Assembly: GCF_014649115.1 (NCBI RefSeq)
Contig: NZ_BMSK01000005.1
Coordinates: 186,001-250,000, forward strand
DNA length: 64,000 nucleotides
Source: Streptomyces eurythermus
GTDB lineage: Bacteria > Actinomycetota > Actinomycetes > Streptomycetales > Streptomycetaceae
Direction of reading: 5' to 3'
Of the stretch, positions 56,919 through 64,000 are shown in pieces; position 1 is the first letter of the stretch; each line of letters begins with the position of its first letter. The notes below the pieces were generated by a model. That model had not been told where the DNA came from, made no database searches, and worked only from the letters and a program-made list of their open reading frames with translations. The translations under genes and the position numbers were made by a program.

Positions 56919-57491
56919 TTGTGCACAGCCCCCGCTTCAAAACGATTGCCGAGCTCTCTCTAGTCGGGAGTAGTAGTAGGGCCTGTGGATACGGTGGATA
57001 ACCACGTTTGCCCAGCTCAGCGCGGGTTTTTTATCCACCGCCCCTGTGGGTGGAGGCAGTGGACAACCTGGGCCCTCTGTGGAGAACGGAAAGTTCTGCA
57101 CACACCGCCCACAGGCTGAGGGCAGTTCTCCCCAGCTGTGTCCCCAGGAATACCCAGGTTTCCCACAACCCAATCCGGCAGCTTCCTGTGACGCCTTTCA
57201 CTCGACGCGGTGAGCGGGGGCGTCGGGTTGCCGAACAGTGGACAGCCATGTGGAGAAGCCCGGGTTTGCTGGGGACAACCGCCCCCAGCCTGTGGGGTAC
57301 CGGTGGAAAACGCGACGCCCGGCCTGGGGGCGAGGTAGTTATCCACAGTCTGTGGAGATCGTTCGTCCACGATTCCACAGGCCCGTGAGCTGGGTGGATG
57401 CCCTGGGGCCAGCCTCCCTGTGGACGCAGTTCGGGACAACTTCGCAGTCCCCAGTCTGTGGACGGAAGAAAGTCGCCGAATCTGTGGAGGA
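56919..57491. other. oriC: Chromosomal replication origin (oriC)
   Basis: The dnaN-dnaA intergenic region holds many DnaA-box-like 9-mers in both orientations. A perfect TTATCCACA lies at 57339-57347. One-mismatch sites include TGTGGATAC (56984), GGTGGATAA (56993), TTATCCACC (57031), AGTGGACAA (57058), TGTGGAGAA (57078 and 57249) and TGGGGACAA (57270). Weaker TGTGGACGN sites lie at 57419 and 57457. The density and location between dnaA and dnaN are the hallmark of Streptomyces oriC. The bounds given are those of the readable box cluster. Confidence 0.93.
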
Positions 57492-57877
57492 AGGCCGTAA
57501 CCAGGCAGGTAATCGAACAAGGGATGACGGGGAGGAAACGGCTCGCGGGGCCGCATCGGGTGCTCCGGACGCTTGTCGAGGTCGTTGGAGGGCGGTCGGA
57601 GGGGCGCTGAGGGCGGTTCGAGGGGTGCTGGAAGGCGGCCTGAGGGCCGAGGCAGGGGCCTGGCTCGGCGCGTCGGGCGCCGCGTGGGATGCGGCGGGCC
57701 GCGTTCGGGTGCCGCCGCGCGCCGGGACTCCCTCGGCCTGGGAGCCCGTCGGAACCCGCCGGAGGCCGTCGGAGCCCGCCGGGGGCCTCCGTGGGCCCCG
57801 GGACGCCGGAAACGCCGGAGGGCGCCCCGGAGGCGGTGTGTGCCCCGGGACGCCCTCCGCGCCCGCGTACGGCCGGC
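57492..57877. other. G/A-rich region between oriC boxes and the dnaA 3' end
   Basis: About 386 bp of strongly purine-biased DNA with loose repeats of ggcgctgagggcgg-like and ccgtcggagcccgcc-like blocks. Frames across it are probably spurious. It separates the oriC box cluster from the dnaA stop codon at 57878. Confidence 0.5.
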
Positions 57878-59779
57878 TCAGCCGTTCTTGATGCGGTTGG
57901 TCAGCTCGGTGACCTGGTTGTAGATCGAGCGCCGCTCGGCCATCAGCGCGCGGATCTTCCGGTCGGCGTGCATCACGGTCGTGTGGTCCCGGCCGCCGAA
58001 CTGCGCGCCGATCTTCGGCAGCGACAGATCCGTCAGCTCGCGGCACAGGTACATCGCGATCTGCCGCGCGGTCACCAGCGCGCGCCCGCGCGAGGTGCCG
58101 CACAGGTCCTCCACCGTCAGCCCGAAGTAGTCCGCGGTGGCCGCCATGATCGCCGTCGCGGTGATCTCCGGCGCGCTGTCCTCGCCGCCGGGGATGAGGT
58201 CCTTCAGGACGATCTCGGTCAGGCCCAGGTCCACCGGCTGCCGGTTGAGCGACGCGAACGCCGTCACCCGGATCAGCGCGCCCTCCAGCTCACGGATGTT
58301 CCGCGAGATCCGGGAGGCGATGAACTCCAGCACCTCCGGCGGCGCGTTCAGCTGCTCCTGGACCGCCTTCTTGCGCAGGATCGCGATCCGCGTCTCCAGC
58401 TCGGGCGGCTGGACGTCGGTGATCAGGCCCCACTCGAAACGGTTGCGGAGCCGGTCCTCCAGCGTGACCAGCTGCTTGGGCGGCCGGTCGCTGGAGAGCA
58501 CGATCTGCTTGTTGGCGTTGTGGAGCGTGTTGAAGGTGTGGAAGAACTCCTCCTGCGTCGACTCCTTGTCCGCGAGGAACTGGATGTCGTCGACGAGCAG
58601 GATGTCCATCTCGCGGTAGCGCTTGCGGAAGCTGTCGCCCTTGCCGTCACGGATGGAGTTGATGAACTCGTTGGTGAACTCCTCCGAGCTGACGTACCGC
58701 ACCCGCGTGCCCGGGTACAGACTGCGCGCGTAGTGCCCGATGGCGTGCAGCAGATGGGTCTTGCCGAGCCCGGACTCGCCGTAGATGAACAGCGGGTTGT
58801 ACGCCTTCGCCGGCGCCTCGGCGACCGCGACCGCCGCCGCGTGCGCGAAGCGGTTGGAGGCGCCGATCACGAACGTGTCGAACAGGTACTTGGGGTTCAG
58901 CCGCGCGGTCGGCTCGCCGGGGCCGCTCGCGGGCGCCGGCTGCGCGGCCAGCGGGCCGGGGGCGCCGGTGGAGGGCCCGTCCGGACGGCCGGGGCCGCCG
59001 CGGTGCGCCGCCGGATCGGGCAGCTCACGGCGGACCGGATCGCGCTGGTCGTACTCGGTCCGGGACGGGTCGTACTCGCCCCGCGCGGAGTCGTAGTCGC
59101 CGCGCTGCTGCTGGTACGGCGGCCGGTCCGTGCCCTGCGGGCGGTAGTCCTGGGACGGCGCGCCGTACGCGTCCCCGCCCGAGCCGTAGCCGTCCTGGGA
59201 GGACGGCGAGGCGTACGGGTCCCGCTCGGGGAAGCCGAGCCGGGGCTGCTGCCAGGCGTAGTCGTCCTGCCCGTGGCGCGGCCAGGCGCCGGGCTCGGGC
59301 CGCTGGTACTCGGACGGGTAGACCGGGCGGACCGTGGGGAGCTGGTCGGGGCGGGCGCCCGGGAGCTGCTCGGAGTGCTGCTCGCCGCCCGGCTGCTCAC
59401 CGCCACGGGACCGGCCGTAGCCCTCGTACGGCCCCGAGGGCAGCTCCGGCTCCTCGTAGCGCGGGTTCGCCGGTTGCTGGACGGGAGGCGCCGGGGGCTC
59501 GCCCGCGGAGTCGTCCACGGTGATCGCGATCCGGATGGGACGGCCGCACTCCCGGCTCAGGGTCTCGCTGACGACGGGCGCCAGACGACCCTCCAGAACG
59601 CCCTTCGCGAATTCGTTCGGCACGGCGAGAAGGGCGGTGTCGGCGACCAGCGCGAGCGGCTGGCAGCGCCGGATCCAGTGCTCGTCCTTGGTCTCCACAC
59701 CCTGACCGCGGCCCTCCCCGAGCAGCTGTTCCAGTACTCGCGGCCACACTGCGGCAAGATCGGCAGGTACGTCAGCCAC
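57878..59779 (-). CDS. dnaA: Chromosomal replication initiator DnaA (633 aa)
   Basis: Domain I (residues 1-105) is followed by a very long Pro/Gly/Tyr/Asp-rich domain II (105-310) typical of Streptomyces. The AAA+ domain begins with [20 protein letters not shown], has Walker [15 protein letters not shown] and Walker [10 protein letters not shown], and domain IV ends with [15 protein letters not shown], the DnaA-box recognition helix. GTG 59779 ([16 protein letters not shown]) matches the usual start. Confidence 0.98.
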   Translation of the reverse strand: MADVPADLAAVWPRVLEQLLGEGRGQGVETKDEHWIRRCQPLALVADTALLAVPNEFAKGVLEGRLAPVVSETLSRECGRPIRIAITVDDSAGEPPAPPVQQPANPRYEEPELPSGPYEGYGRSRGGEQPGGEQHSEQLPGARPDQLPTVRPVYPSEYQRPEPGAWPRHGQDDYAWQQPRLGFPERDPYASPSSQDGYGSGGDAYGAPSQDYRPQGTDRPPYQQQRGDYDSARGEYDPSRTEYDQRDPVRRELPDPAAHRGGPGRPDGPSTGAPGPLAAQPAPASGPGEPTARLNPKYLFDTFVIGASNRFAHAAAVAVAEAPAKAYNPLFIYGESGLGKTHLLHAIGHYARSLYPGTRVRYVSSEEFTNEFINSIRDGKGDSFRKRYREMDILLVDDIQFLADKESTQEEFFHTFNTLHNANKQIVLSSDRPPKQLVTLEDRLRNRFEWGLITDVQPPELETRIAILRKKAVQEQLNAPPEVLEFIASRISRNIRELEGALIRVTAFASLNRQPVDLGLTEIVLKDLIPGGEDSAPEITATAIMAATADYFGLTVEDLCGTSRGRALVTARQIAMYLCRELTDLSLPKIGAQFGGRDHTTVMHADRKIRALMAERRSIYNQVTELTNRIKNG

Positions 59780-60150
59780 AGGGCACGCTCTCTCACAGGT
59801 CCCACGAACGTGTGGTTCGGGGACGGGTCGGGATGAAAATCGGGTCGGGCGGGGATAAGGGAACGAATCGGAGTCCAGCCACGGTAGTCAGCGCGGCGGG
59901 TGCGGTTCAAGTTGTTGTCCCCAGCCTGTGGACAGTGTCTCTCGGCAGCCCTCGGTTTGACCGGACGGCCCGGCCCCGCGTACCGTAACCAGGTCGAGTT
60001 GTCGATGGCTGCTGCCGCCTGCCTCCGATGGGCACAGGTCACGTCAGGTGATCGGGAAGCGGTGCACTCGGGCGTGACGCGAGCTACTCGTGGGCGCACG
60101 GTGACAGCCAGGACGGCACCCCGCCACTACCGATTTTCTGGAGCCCCCGA
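59780..60150. promoter_or_regulatory. dnaA-rpmH divergent promoter region
   Basis: 371 bp between dnaA (minus) and rpmH (plus). Two DnaA-box-like sites sit back to back: TTGTCCCCA (59915-59923) and TGTGGACAG (59927-59935). They could autoregulate dnaA. No gene is seen; the rpmH leader occupies the right part. Confidence 0.6.
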
Positions 60151-60288
60151 GTGAGCAAGCGCACCTTCCAGCCGAACAACCGTCGTCGCGCGAAGACCCA
60201 CGGCTTCCGGCTGCGTATGCGCACCCGTGCCGGCCGCGCGATTCTCGCGTCCCGCCGTAGCAAGGGTCGCGCCCGTCTGTCCGCCTGA
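60151..60288 (+). CDS. rpmH: 50S ribosomal protein L34 (45 aa)
   Basis: The short basic protein begins [18 protein letters not shown] and ends [11 protein letters not shown], a near-perfect L34 pattern. GTG 60151 is preceded by GGAG at about 60140. It is the first gene of the rpmH-rnpA-yidD-yidC-khpB-rsmG run. Confidence 0.98.
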   Translation: MSKRTFQPNNRRRAKTHGFRLRMRTRAGRAILASRRSKGRARLSA

Positions 60289-60309
60289 TCCCGGTCAGGT
60301 CATGACATC

Positions 60310-60681
60310 GTGCTGCCCACCGAGAACCGGCTGAGGCGGCGCGAGGACTTCGCGACCGCGGTACGACGAGGGCGCCGGGCAGGCCGCCCGACGCTCGTCG
60401 TCCACCTTCGAAGCGGTGCCACGGACCCGCACGCGCCTGGGGAGAGCGCTCCCCCGACGCGTGCGGGTTTCGTCGTCAGCAAGGCCGTGGGTGGCGCGGT
60501 CGTGCGCAACAAAGTGAAGCGCAGACTGCGCCACCTGATGCGTGACCGAGTCGGCCTGTTCCCCCCCGGTAGCCTGGTAGTCGTACGAGCGCTGCCCGGA
60601 GCGGGCGACGCAGACCACGCACAGCTGGCCCGAGACCTGGACGCCGCCCTTCAGCGGCTACTGGGAGGGGGCGCGCGATGA
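60310..60681 (+). CDS. rnpA: Ribonuclease P protein component (123 aa)
   Basis: The protein cofactor of RNase P for tRNA 5' processing. It starts [20 protein letters not shown] and contains the RNR-type signature [16 protein letters not shown] 60310 lies 21 bp after rpmH. Its stop overlaps the yidD start (ATGA). Confidence 0.96.
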   Translation: MLPTENRLRRREDFATAVRRGRRAGRPTLVVHLRSGATDPHAPGESAPPTRAGFVVSKAVGGAVVRNKVKRRLRHLMRDRVGLFPPGSLVVVRALPGAGDADHAQLARDLDAALQRLLGGGAR

Positions 60682-61043
60682 AGTACCCGCTGCTGGCTCT
60701 GATCAAGCTGTACCAGTGGACGATCAGTCCGCTGCTGGGGCCGGTATGCAAGTACTACCCGTCGTGCTCCCATTACGGCTACACGGCCATCGACCGGCAC
60801 GGTGCCGTCAAAGGGACCGCACTGACCGCCTGGCGCATCCTCCGGTGCAATCCGTGGTCGCCGGGCGGCGTGGACCATGTTCCGCCGCGTAAGCGTCCGC
60901 GGTGGCACGAAATGCTGCGCGACGCCTGGCGCGCACGCAGGGGCGGGTCCTCCGCCGCCGAAACGGCCACCGAAGCGAAGCCACCAACGGAGTCTCCTTC
61001 GAGCCCGGCCGCAGAGACCTCGTCCCATGCCCAAGGAGCATGA
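60678..61043 (+). CDS. yidD: Membrane protein insertion efficiency factor YidD (121 aa)
   Basis: The DUF37 core is intact: [34 protein letters not shown] and [22 protein letters not shown] hydrophilic tail of about 35 residues follows. YidD helps YidC-dependent membrane insertion. The gene is coupled to rnpA by a four-base overlap and precedes yidC by 3 bp. Confidence 0.95.
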   Translation: MKYPLLALIKLYQWTISPLLGPVCKYYPSCSHYGYTAIDRHGAVKGTALTAWRILRCNPWSPGGVDHVPPRKRPRWHEMLRDAWRARRGGSSAAETATEAKPPTESPSSPAAETSSHAQGA

Positions 61044-61046
61044 TTA

Positions 61047-62318
61047 GTGGACACGATTGCCAGCCTTTTCAGTTTCATCACCTGGCCCGTCTCCTGGGTC
61101 ATCGTCCAGTTCCACAAGGTGTACGGGGCGATCTTCGGACCTGACACCGGGTGGGCCTGGGGCCTGTCCATCGTGTCGCTGGTGATCCTGATCCGCATCT
61201 GCCTGATCCCGCTCTTCGTGAAGCAGATCAAGGCGACCCGCGCGATGCAGACGCTCCAGCCGGAGATGAAGAAGATCCAGGAGCGCTACAAGAACGACCG
61301 GCAGCGTCAGTCCGAAGAGATGATGAAGCTGTACAAGGAGTCGGGCACCAACCCGCTCTCCTCGTGCCTTCCCATCCTGGCGCAGTCCCCGTTCTTCTTC
61401 GCCCTGTACCACGTGCTCGCCGCCATCGCGTCGGGCAAGAAGATCGGTGTCATCGACGCCGGCCTGCTCGAGAGCGCGCGGAACGCGCACATCTTCGGCG
61501 CCCCGCTGGCCGCCAAGTTCTTCAGCAGCGACAGCCAGGTCAGCGCCCTGCACGCCTCGCTGACCGACGTCCGCATCGTGACCGCGATCATGATCGTGCT
61601 GATGTCGGCGTCGCAGTTCTACACGCAGCGCCAGCTGATGACGAAGAACGTCGACACCACCGTGAAGACGCCGTTCATGCAGCAGCAGAAGATGCTGATG
61701 TACGTCTTCCCGATCATGTTCGCCGTCCTCGGTGTGAACTTCCCGGTCGGTGTCCTCATCTACTGGCTGACCACGAACGTGTGGACCATGGGCCAGCAGA
61801 TGTACGTCATCCACAACAACCCGACCCCGGGTTCCAAGGCCCAGGCCGCCTACCTGGAGCGCCTGACCAAGCACGTCACGCAGCACGGCAAGATCCGTCG
61901 GCGCAGCGAGAAGGCCATCGTGAAGGCGATCGTCGCCAAGGGCCGTGACCGCAACGAGTTCGAGCGCAAGTTCGTCAACGCGCTCAACAAGGCCGGTCTC
62001 GCCGCCCAGGCCGACGGCACCGTGACGAAGAGTGTGGCCCAGGCCGCGGCACAGACCGAGGACGGCGCTGCCGCCGGTACCGACACGGCCGCCGCCGCCC
62101 GGCGCCAGCAGCCCAAGCGCCAGAGCAAGTCCCAGCGTCAGTCCGGCGCGGCCAAGACGGGTGACTCCCCGTCGCTGGAGAAGTCCGACGCACCGCAGGA
62201 CGCCAAGCCCGCGGCTGCCAAGCAGCCCCAGAAGTCCGGCTCCGGCACCCGCAGCAAGGCCCAGTCCGGCCAGCGCAAGGGTGGCCCGCAGCGGCCCAAG
62301 TCCCCGTCCAAGAAGTAA
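61047..62318 (+). CDS. yidC: Membrane protein insertase YidC (423 aa)
   Basis: A five-helix-type YidC/Oxa1 insertase without the large periplasmic domain of Gram-negative forms. Seen: first helix [19 protein letters not shown], the conserved [22 protein letters not shown] with its groove Arg, and [15 protein letters not shown]. Later helices include [29 protein letters not shown] 130-residue Ala/Gln/Lys-rich tail ends in basic residues that likely contact the ribosome. Confidence 0.96.
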   Translation: MDTIASLFSFITWPVSWVIVQFHKVYGAIFGPDTGWAWGLSIVSLVILIRICLIPLFVKQIKATRAMQTLQPEMKKIQERYKNDRQRQSEEMMKLYKESGTNPLSSCLPILAQSPFFFALYHVLAAIASGKKIGVIDAGLLESARNAHIFGAPLAAKFFSSDSQVSALHASLTDVRIVTAIMIVLMSASQFYTQRQLMTKNVDTTVKTPFMQQQKMLMYVFPIMFAVLGVNFPVGVLIYWLTTNVWTMGQQMYVIHNNPTPGSKAQAAYLERLTKHVTQHGKIRRRSEKAIVKAIVAKGRDRNEFERKFVNALNKAGLAAQADGTVTKSVAQAAAQTEDGAAAGTDTAAAARRQQPKRQSKSQRQSGAAKTGDSPSLEKSDAPQDAKPAAAKQPQKSGSGTRSKAQSGQRKGGPQRPKSPSKK

Positions 62319-62333
62319 GAAGGAGCCCATCCC

Positions 62334-62846
62334 GTGACGGAAGGCACCACCTCCGCCGCTGCCGAGGGTGCAGACACCCTCACCCGCCTGGAGCAGGAGG
62401 GTGAGATCGCGGCGGACTACCTGGAGGGTCTGCTGGACATCGCCGACCTCGACGGCGACATCGACATGGACGTCGAGGCCGACCGCGCCTCCGTGTCGAT
62501 CATCAGCGACACCGGCAGCCGTGACCTGCAGAAGCTGGTCGGCAGGGACGGCGAGGTGCTGGAGGCACTGCAGGAGCTGACGCGGCTGGCCGTGCACCGG
62601 GAAACCGGTGACCGCAGCCGGCTGATGCTGGACATCGCGGGCTACCGCGCCAAGAAACGCTCCGAGCTGTCCGAGCTGGGCGCCAAGGCCGCCGCCGAGG
62701 TCAAGAGCACCGGCGAGCCCGTGAAGCTCAAGCCGATGACCCCGTTCGAGCGCAAGGTCGTGCACGACGCGGTCAAGGCCGCGGGGCTGCGCAGCGAGTC
62801 CGAGGGCGAGGAGCCGCAGCGCTTCGTCGTCGTGCTGCCCGCCTGA
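62334..62846 (+). CDS. khpB: RNA-binding protein KhpB (Jag), KH-R3H type (170 aa)
   Basis: A KH domain (about residues 70-120: IISDTGSRDLQKLVGRDGEVLEALQ) followed by an R3H domain (RSRLMLDIAGYRAKKR, MTPFERKVVHDAV). The Jag-N domain of Firmicutes is absent, as usual in actinobacteria. It pairs with KhpA to bind RNA. GTG 62334 lies 15 bp after yidC. Confidence 0.94.
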   Translation: MTEGTTSAAAEGADTLTRLEQEGEIAADYLEGLLDIADLDGDIDMDVEADRASVSIISDTGSRDLQKLVGRDGEVLEALQELTRLAVHRETGDRSRLMLDIAGYRAKKRSELSELGAKAAAEVKSTGEPVKLKPMTPFERKVVHDAVKAAGLRSESEGEEPQRFVVVLPA

Positions 62847-62862
62847 TCGGCCCCCGTTCCAC

Positions 62863-62891
62863 CGGCCCCGTCTGTTGAGCAGGCGGGGCCG
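62863..62891 (+). terminator. Terminator-like hairpin after khpB
   Basis: CGGCCCCG with TCTG and CAGG with CGGGGCCG pair around a 5-base loop (62863-62891), followed by aactttgtc. It may partly separate rsmG from the upstream genes. Confidence 0.5.
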
Positions 62892-62961
62892 AACTTTGTC
62901 AGCCTGGTAGTTCTGGTGGCCGGTGCGCGAAGCGCCGGCGCTGTACGGAAGGACGGTCCCC

Positions 62962-63678
62962 GTGACGGAGGCAGCGGAGCTTCCCCCCGCGCCCGAGCAG
63001 GCGCGGGAAGTGTTTGGTGAGCGCTTCGCCGATGCGGTCCGCTATGCGGAGCTGCTCGCCGAGGCAGGCGTACAGCGCGGTCTGATCGGTCCGCGGGAAG
63101 TGCCCCGCCTGTGGGAGCGGCACCTGCTGAACTGTGCGGTGCTCTCCGAGGCCGTTCCGGAGGGGGTGACTGTCTGCGACGTCGGCTCCGGTGCGGGGCT
63201 GCCGGGCATCCCGCTGGCCCTGGTCCGCGACGACCTCAACATCACCCTGCTGGAACCCCTGCTGCGGCGCACCAACTTCCTCACCGAGGTCGTCGAACTG
63301 CTCGGCCTGGACCATGTCACCGTGGTGCGCGGCCGGGCCGAGGAGGTCATGGGCAAGCTGCCGCCGGTCCATGTGGTGACGGCACGGGCCGTGGCCCCGC
63401 TGGACCGCCTGGCCACCTGGGGCATCCCGCTGCTGCGCCCGTACGGCGAGATGCTCGCGCTCAAGGGGGACACCGCCGAGGAGGAGCTGAAGGCGGCGGC
63501 CACCGCGCTGAGCAAGCTCGGGGCGGTGGAGACGTCCATCCTGCATGTGGGTGAGGGCGTGGTGGACCCGATGTCCACCGTGGTGCGGGTCGAGGTCGGG
63601 GAGAGCCCGGGCGGTGTGCGCTTCGCCGCCAAGCGAGCCAAGGCCGCCCGCACCGGTCGGGCCCGGCGACGCCGGTGA
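62962..63678 (+). CDS. rsmG: 16S rRNA m7G527 methyltransferase RsmG (238 aa)
   Basis: A SAM-dependent methyltransferase acting on 16S rRNA G527; loss gives low-level streptomycin resistance in Streptomyces. The SAM motif is VCDVGSGAGLPGIPLAL. Family segments RLWERHLLNCAVL, VRGRAEEV and VTARAVAPLDRL are present. GTG 62962 follows GGAAGGACGG. The basic C-terminal tail is typical. Confidence 0.95.
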   Translation: MTEAAELPPAPEQAREVFGERFADAVRYAELLAEAGVQRGLIGPREVPRLWERHLLNCAVLSEAVPEGVTVCDVGSGAGLPGIPLALVRDDLNITLLEPLLRRTNFLTEVVELLGLDHVTVVRGRAEEVMGKLPPVHVVTARAVAPLDRLATWGIPLLRPYGEMLALKGDTAEEELKAAATALSKLGAVETSILHVGEGVVDPMSTVVRVEVGESPGGVRFAAKRAKAARTGRARRRR

Positions 63679-63818
63679 GTCGGAGGACGGGTGGGCGTCG
63701 GTGGGCCGCAGGGCCGGCCGACGCTGACCCGTCCTGACGACGGAACGTACTCCACACAAGCTGCCGAACCCGGGCGAGCCGGAGTGTCGCAAAGGTCCGG
63801 TCGCAGCGGCTGTGCATC

Positions 63819-64000
63819 GTGTTTCACGTGAAACGTCGCTCACTGCTGCACGGCATCATCAGTCGTGGCCGCGCTGCGGCCGAACCGCGCGACCGGAAGC
63901 CCCTCGGTGCTCTCGGAGAGGATCCCGTTTCCCCGGAGGTCCTGTCCCGCTCTTCGGAGGCTTCGCCCCGCTCCCCGGAGATTCCGCCCCGCTTTCCGGA
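63819..64000 (+). CDS. parA: Chromosome partitioning ATPase ParA, N-terminus (partial)
   Basis: A frame open from GTG 63819 to the window edge, encoding VFHVKRRSLLHGIISRGRAA and then a Pro/Ser/Glu-rich stretch. In many actinobacteria parA follows rsmG and its first codons are made from a parS site giving Phe-His-Val-Lys, as here. The ATPase domain lies beyond the window. Gene identity is inferred from the parS and gene order, not from a domain. Confidence 0.6.
   Translation, partial: MFHVKRRSLLHGIISRGRAAAEPRDRKPLGALGEDPVSPEVLSRSSEASPRSPEIPPRFP
63820..63835. promoter_or_regulatory. parS centromere site
   Basis: TGTTTCACGTGAAACG contains the perfect 14-bp palindrome GTTTCACGTGAAAC (63821-63834) and differs from the parS consensus by only the last base. 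ParB binds such sites clustered around oriC and loads SMC for segregation. Confidence 0.93.

Noticed and set aside
57238..57891. 217-codon plus-strand frame through oriC and the purine-rich region
   Set aside because: It runs through DnaA boxes and low-complexity DNA and overlaps the dnaA 3' end; no protein signature.

Overview
The window is high-GC actinobacterial DNA, almost certainly Streptomyces. It carries the conserved origin segment rsmG-khpB-yidC-yidD-rnpA-rpmH-dnaA-oriC-dnaN-gnd-recF-dciA-gyrB-gyrA, frequent GTG starts, overlapping ATGA/GTGA gene junctions, rare TTA codons, and marker families such as CrgA, class E sortases and DLW-39. The right edge ends at a parS site and the probable start of parA.

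Layout. 0-8.7 kb is core cell-envelope and division DNA: the 3' end of a PASTA kinase (pknB), three class E sortases, pabA, a DUF881 protein, crgA, a rhomboid protease, a cyclophilin and a DUF5324 protein. A group of five DnaA-box-like sites lies between crgA and the rhomboid gene. 8.7-29.6 kb is an accessory region. Its heart is a long minus-strand operon (23.1 to 8.7 kb) built around a LysW-type amino-group carrier protein with its LysX ligase, LysZ kinase and LysY reductase. Around these sit a homocitrate-synthase-like enzyme, a glutamine amidotransferase, a Glu/Leu-type dehydrogenase, an AMP-forming ligase, a PLP aminotransferase with a very long low-complexity N-terminus, an FAH-family enzyme, two LLM flavin monooxygenases and a membrane acyltransferase. 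A maleate-isomerase-like protein, an OmpR-type regulator, a catalytically degenerate IS701-type transposase homologue, a hydrolase, an MFS exporter and a degenerate SDR flank it. 29.8-33.1 kb is a large AfsR-type regulator. 33-47 kb returns to core DNA: tRNA-Ala, an HTH protein, a Ser/Thr kinase, DLW-39, a glycosyltransferase, a ferredoxin, a STAND/WD40 protein and tRNA-Ile. 47-64 kb is the origin region.

The most interesting content is the carrier-protein cluster. In the known lysine and arginine pathways and in a few Streptomyces natural-product pathways, LysX joins an amino acid through its alpha-amino group to the C-terminal Glu of LysW. LysZ then phosphorylates and LysY reduces the side-chain carboxylate. 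Here the same three enzymes are present, but the carrier ends in Asp-Trp-Gly-Gln instead of the usual Glu. No LysJ-type class III aminotransferase, LysK-type peptidase or homoaconitase is seen. The chemistry after the carrier-bound aldehyde must therefore be performed by other genes of the operon. The product cannot be named from sequence alone; a small modified amino acid or peptide made through a carrier-bound intermediate is the best inference.

Probable control: an inverted repeat and helically phased direct repeats lie in the divergent promoter between the main operon and the isomerase-like gene. In-frame TTA codons in the transposase-like gene and the hydrolase would tie the cluster to the bldA tRNA. 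All functional statements are read from sequence motifs and family knowledge; no database search was run.
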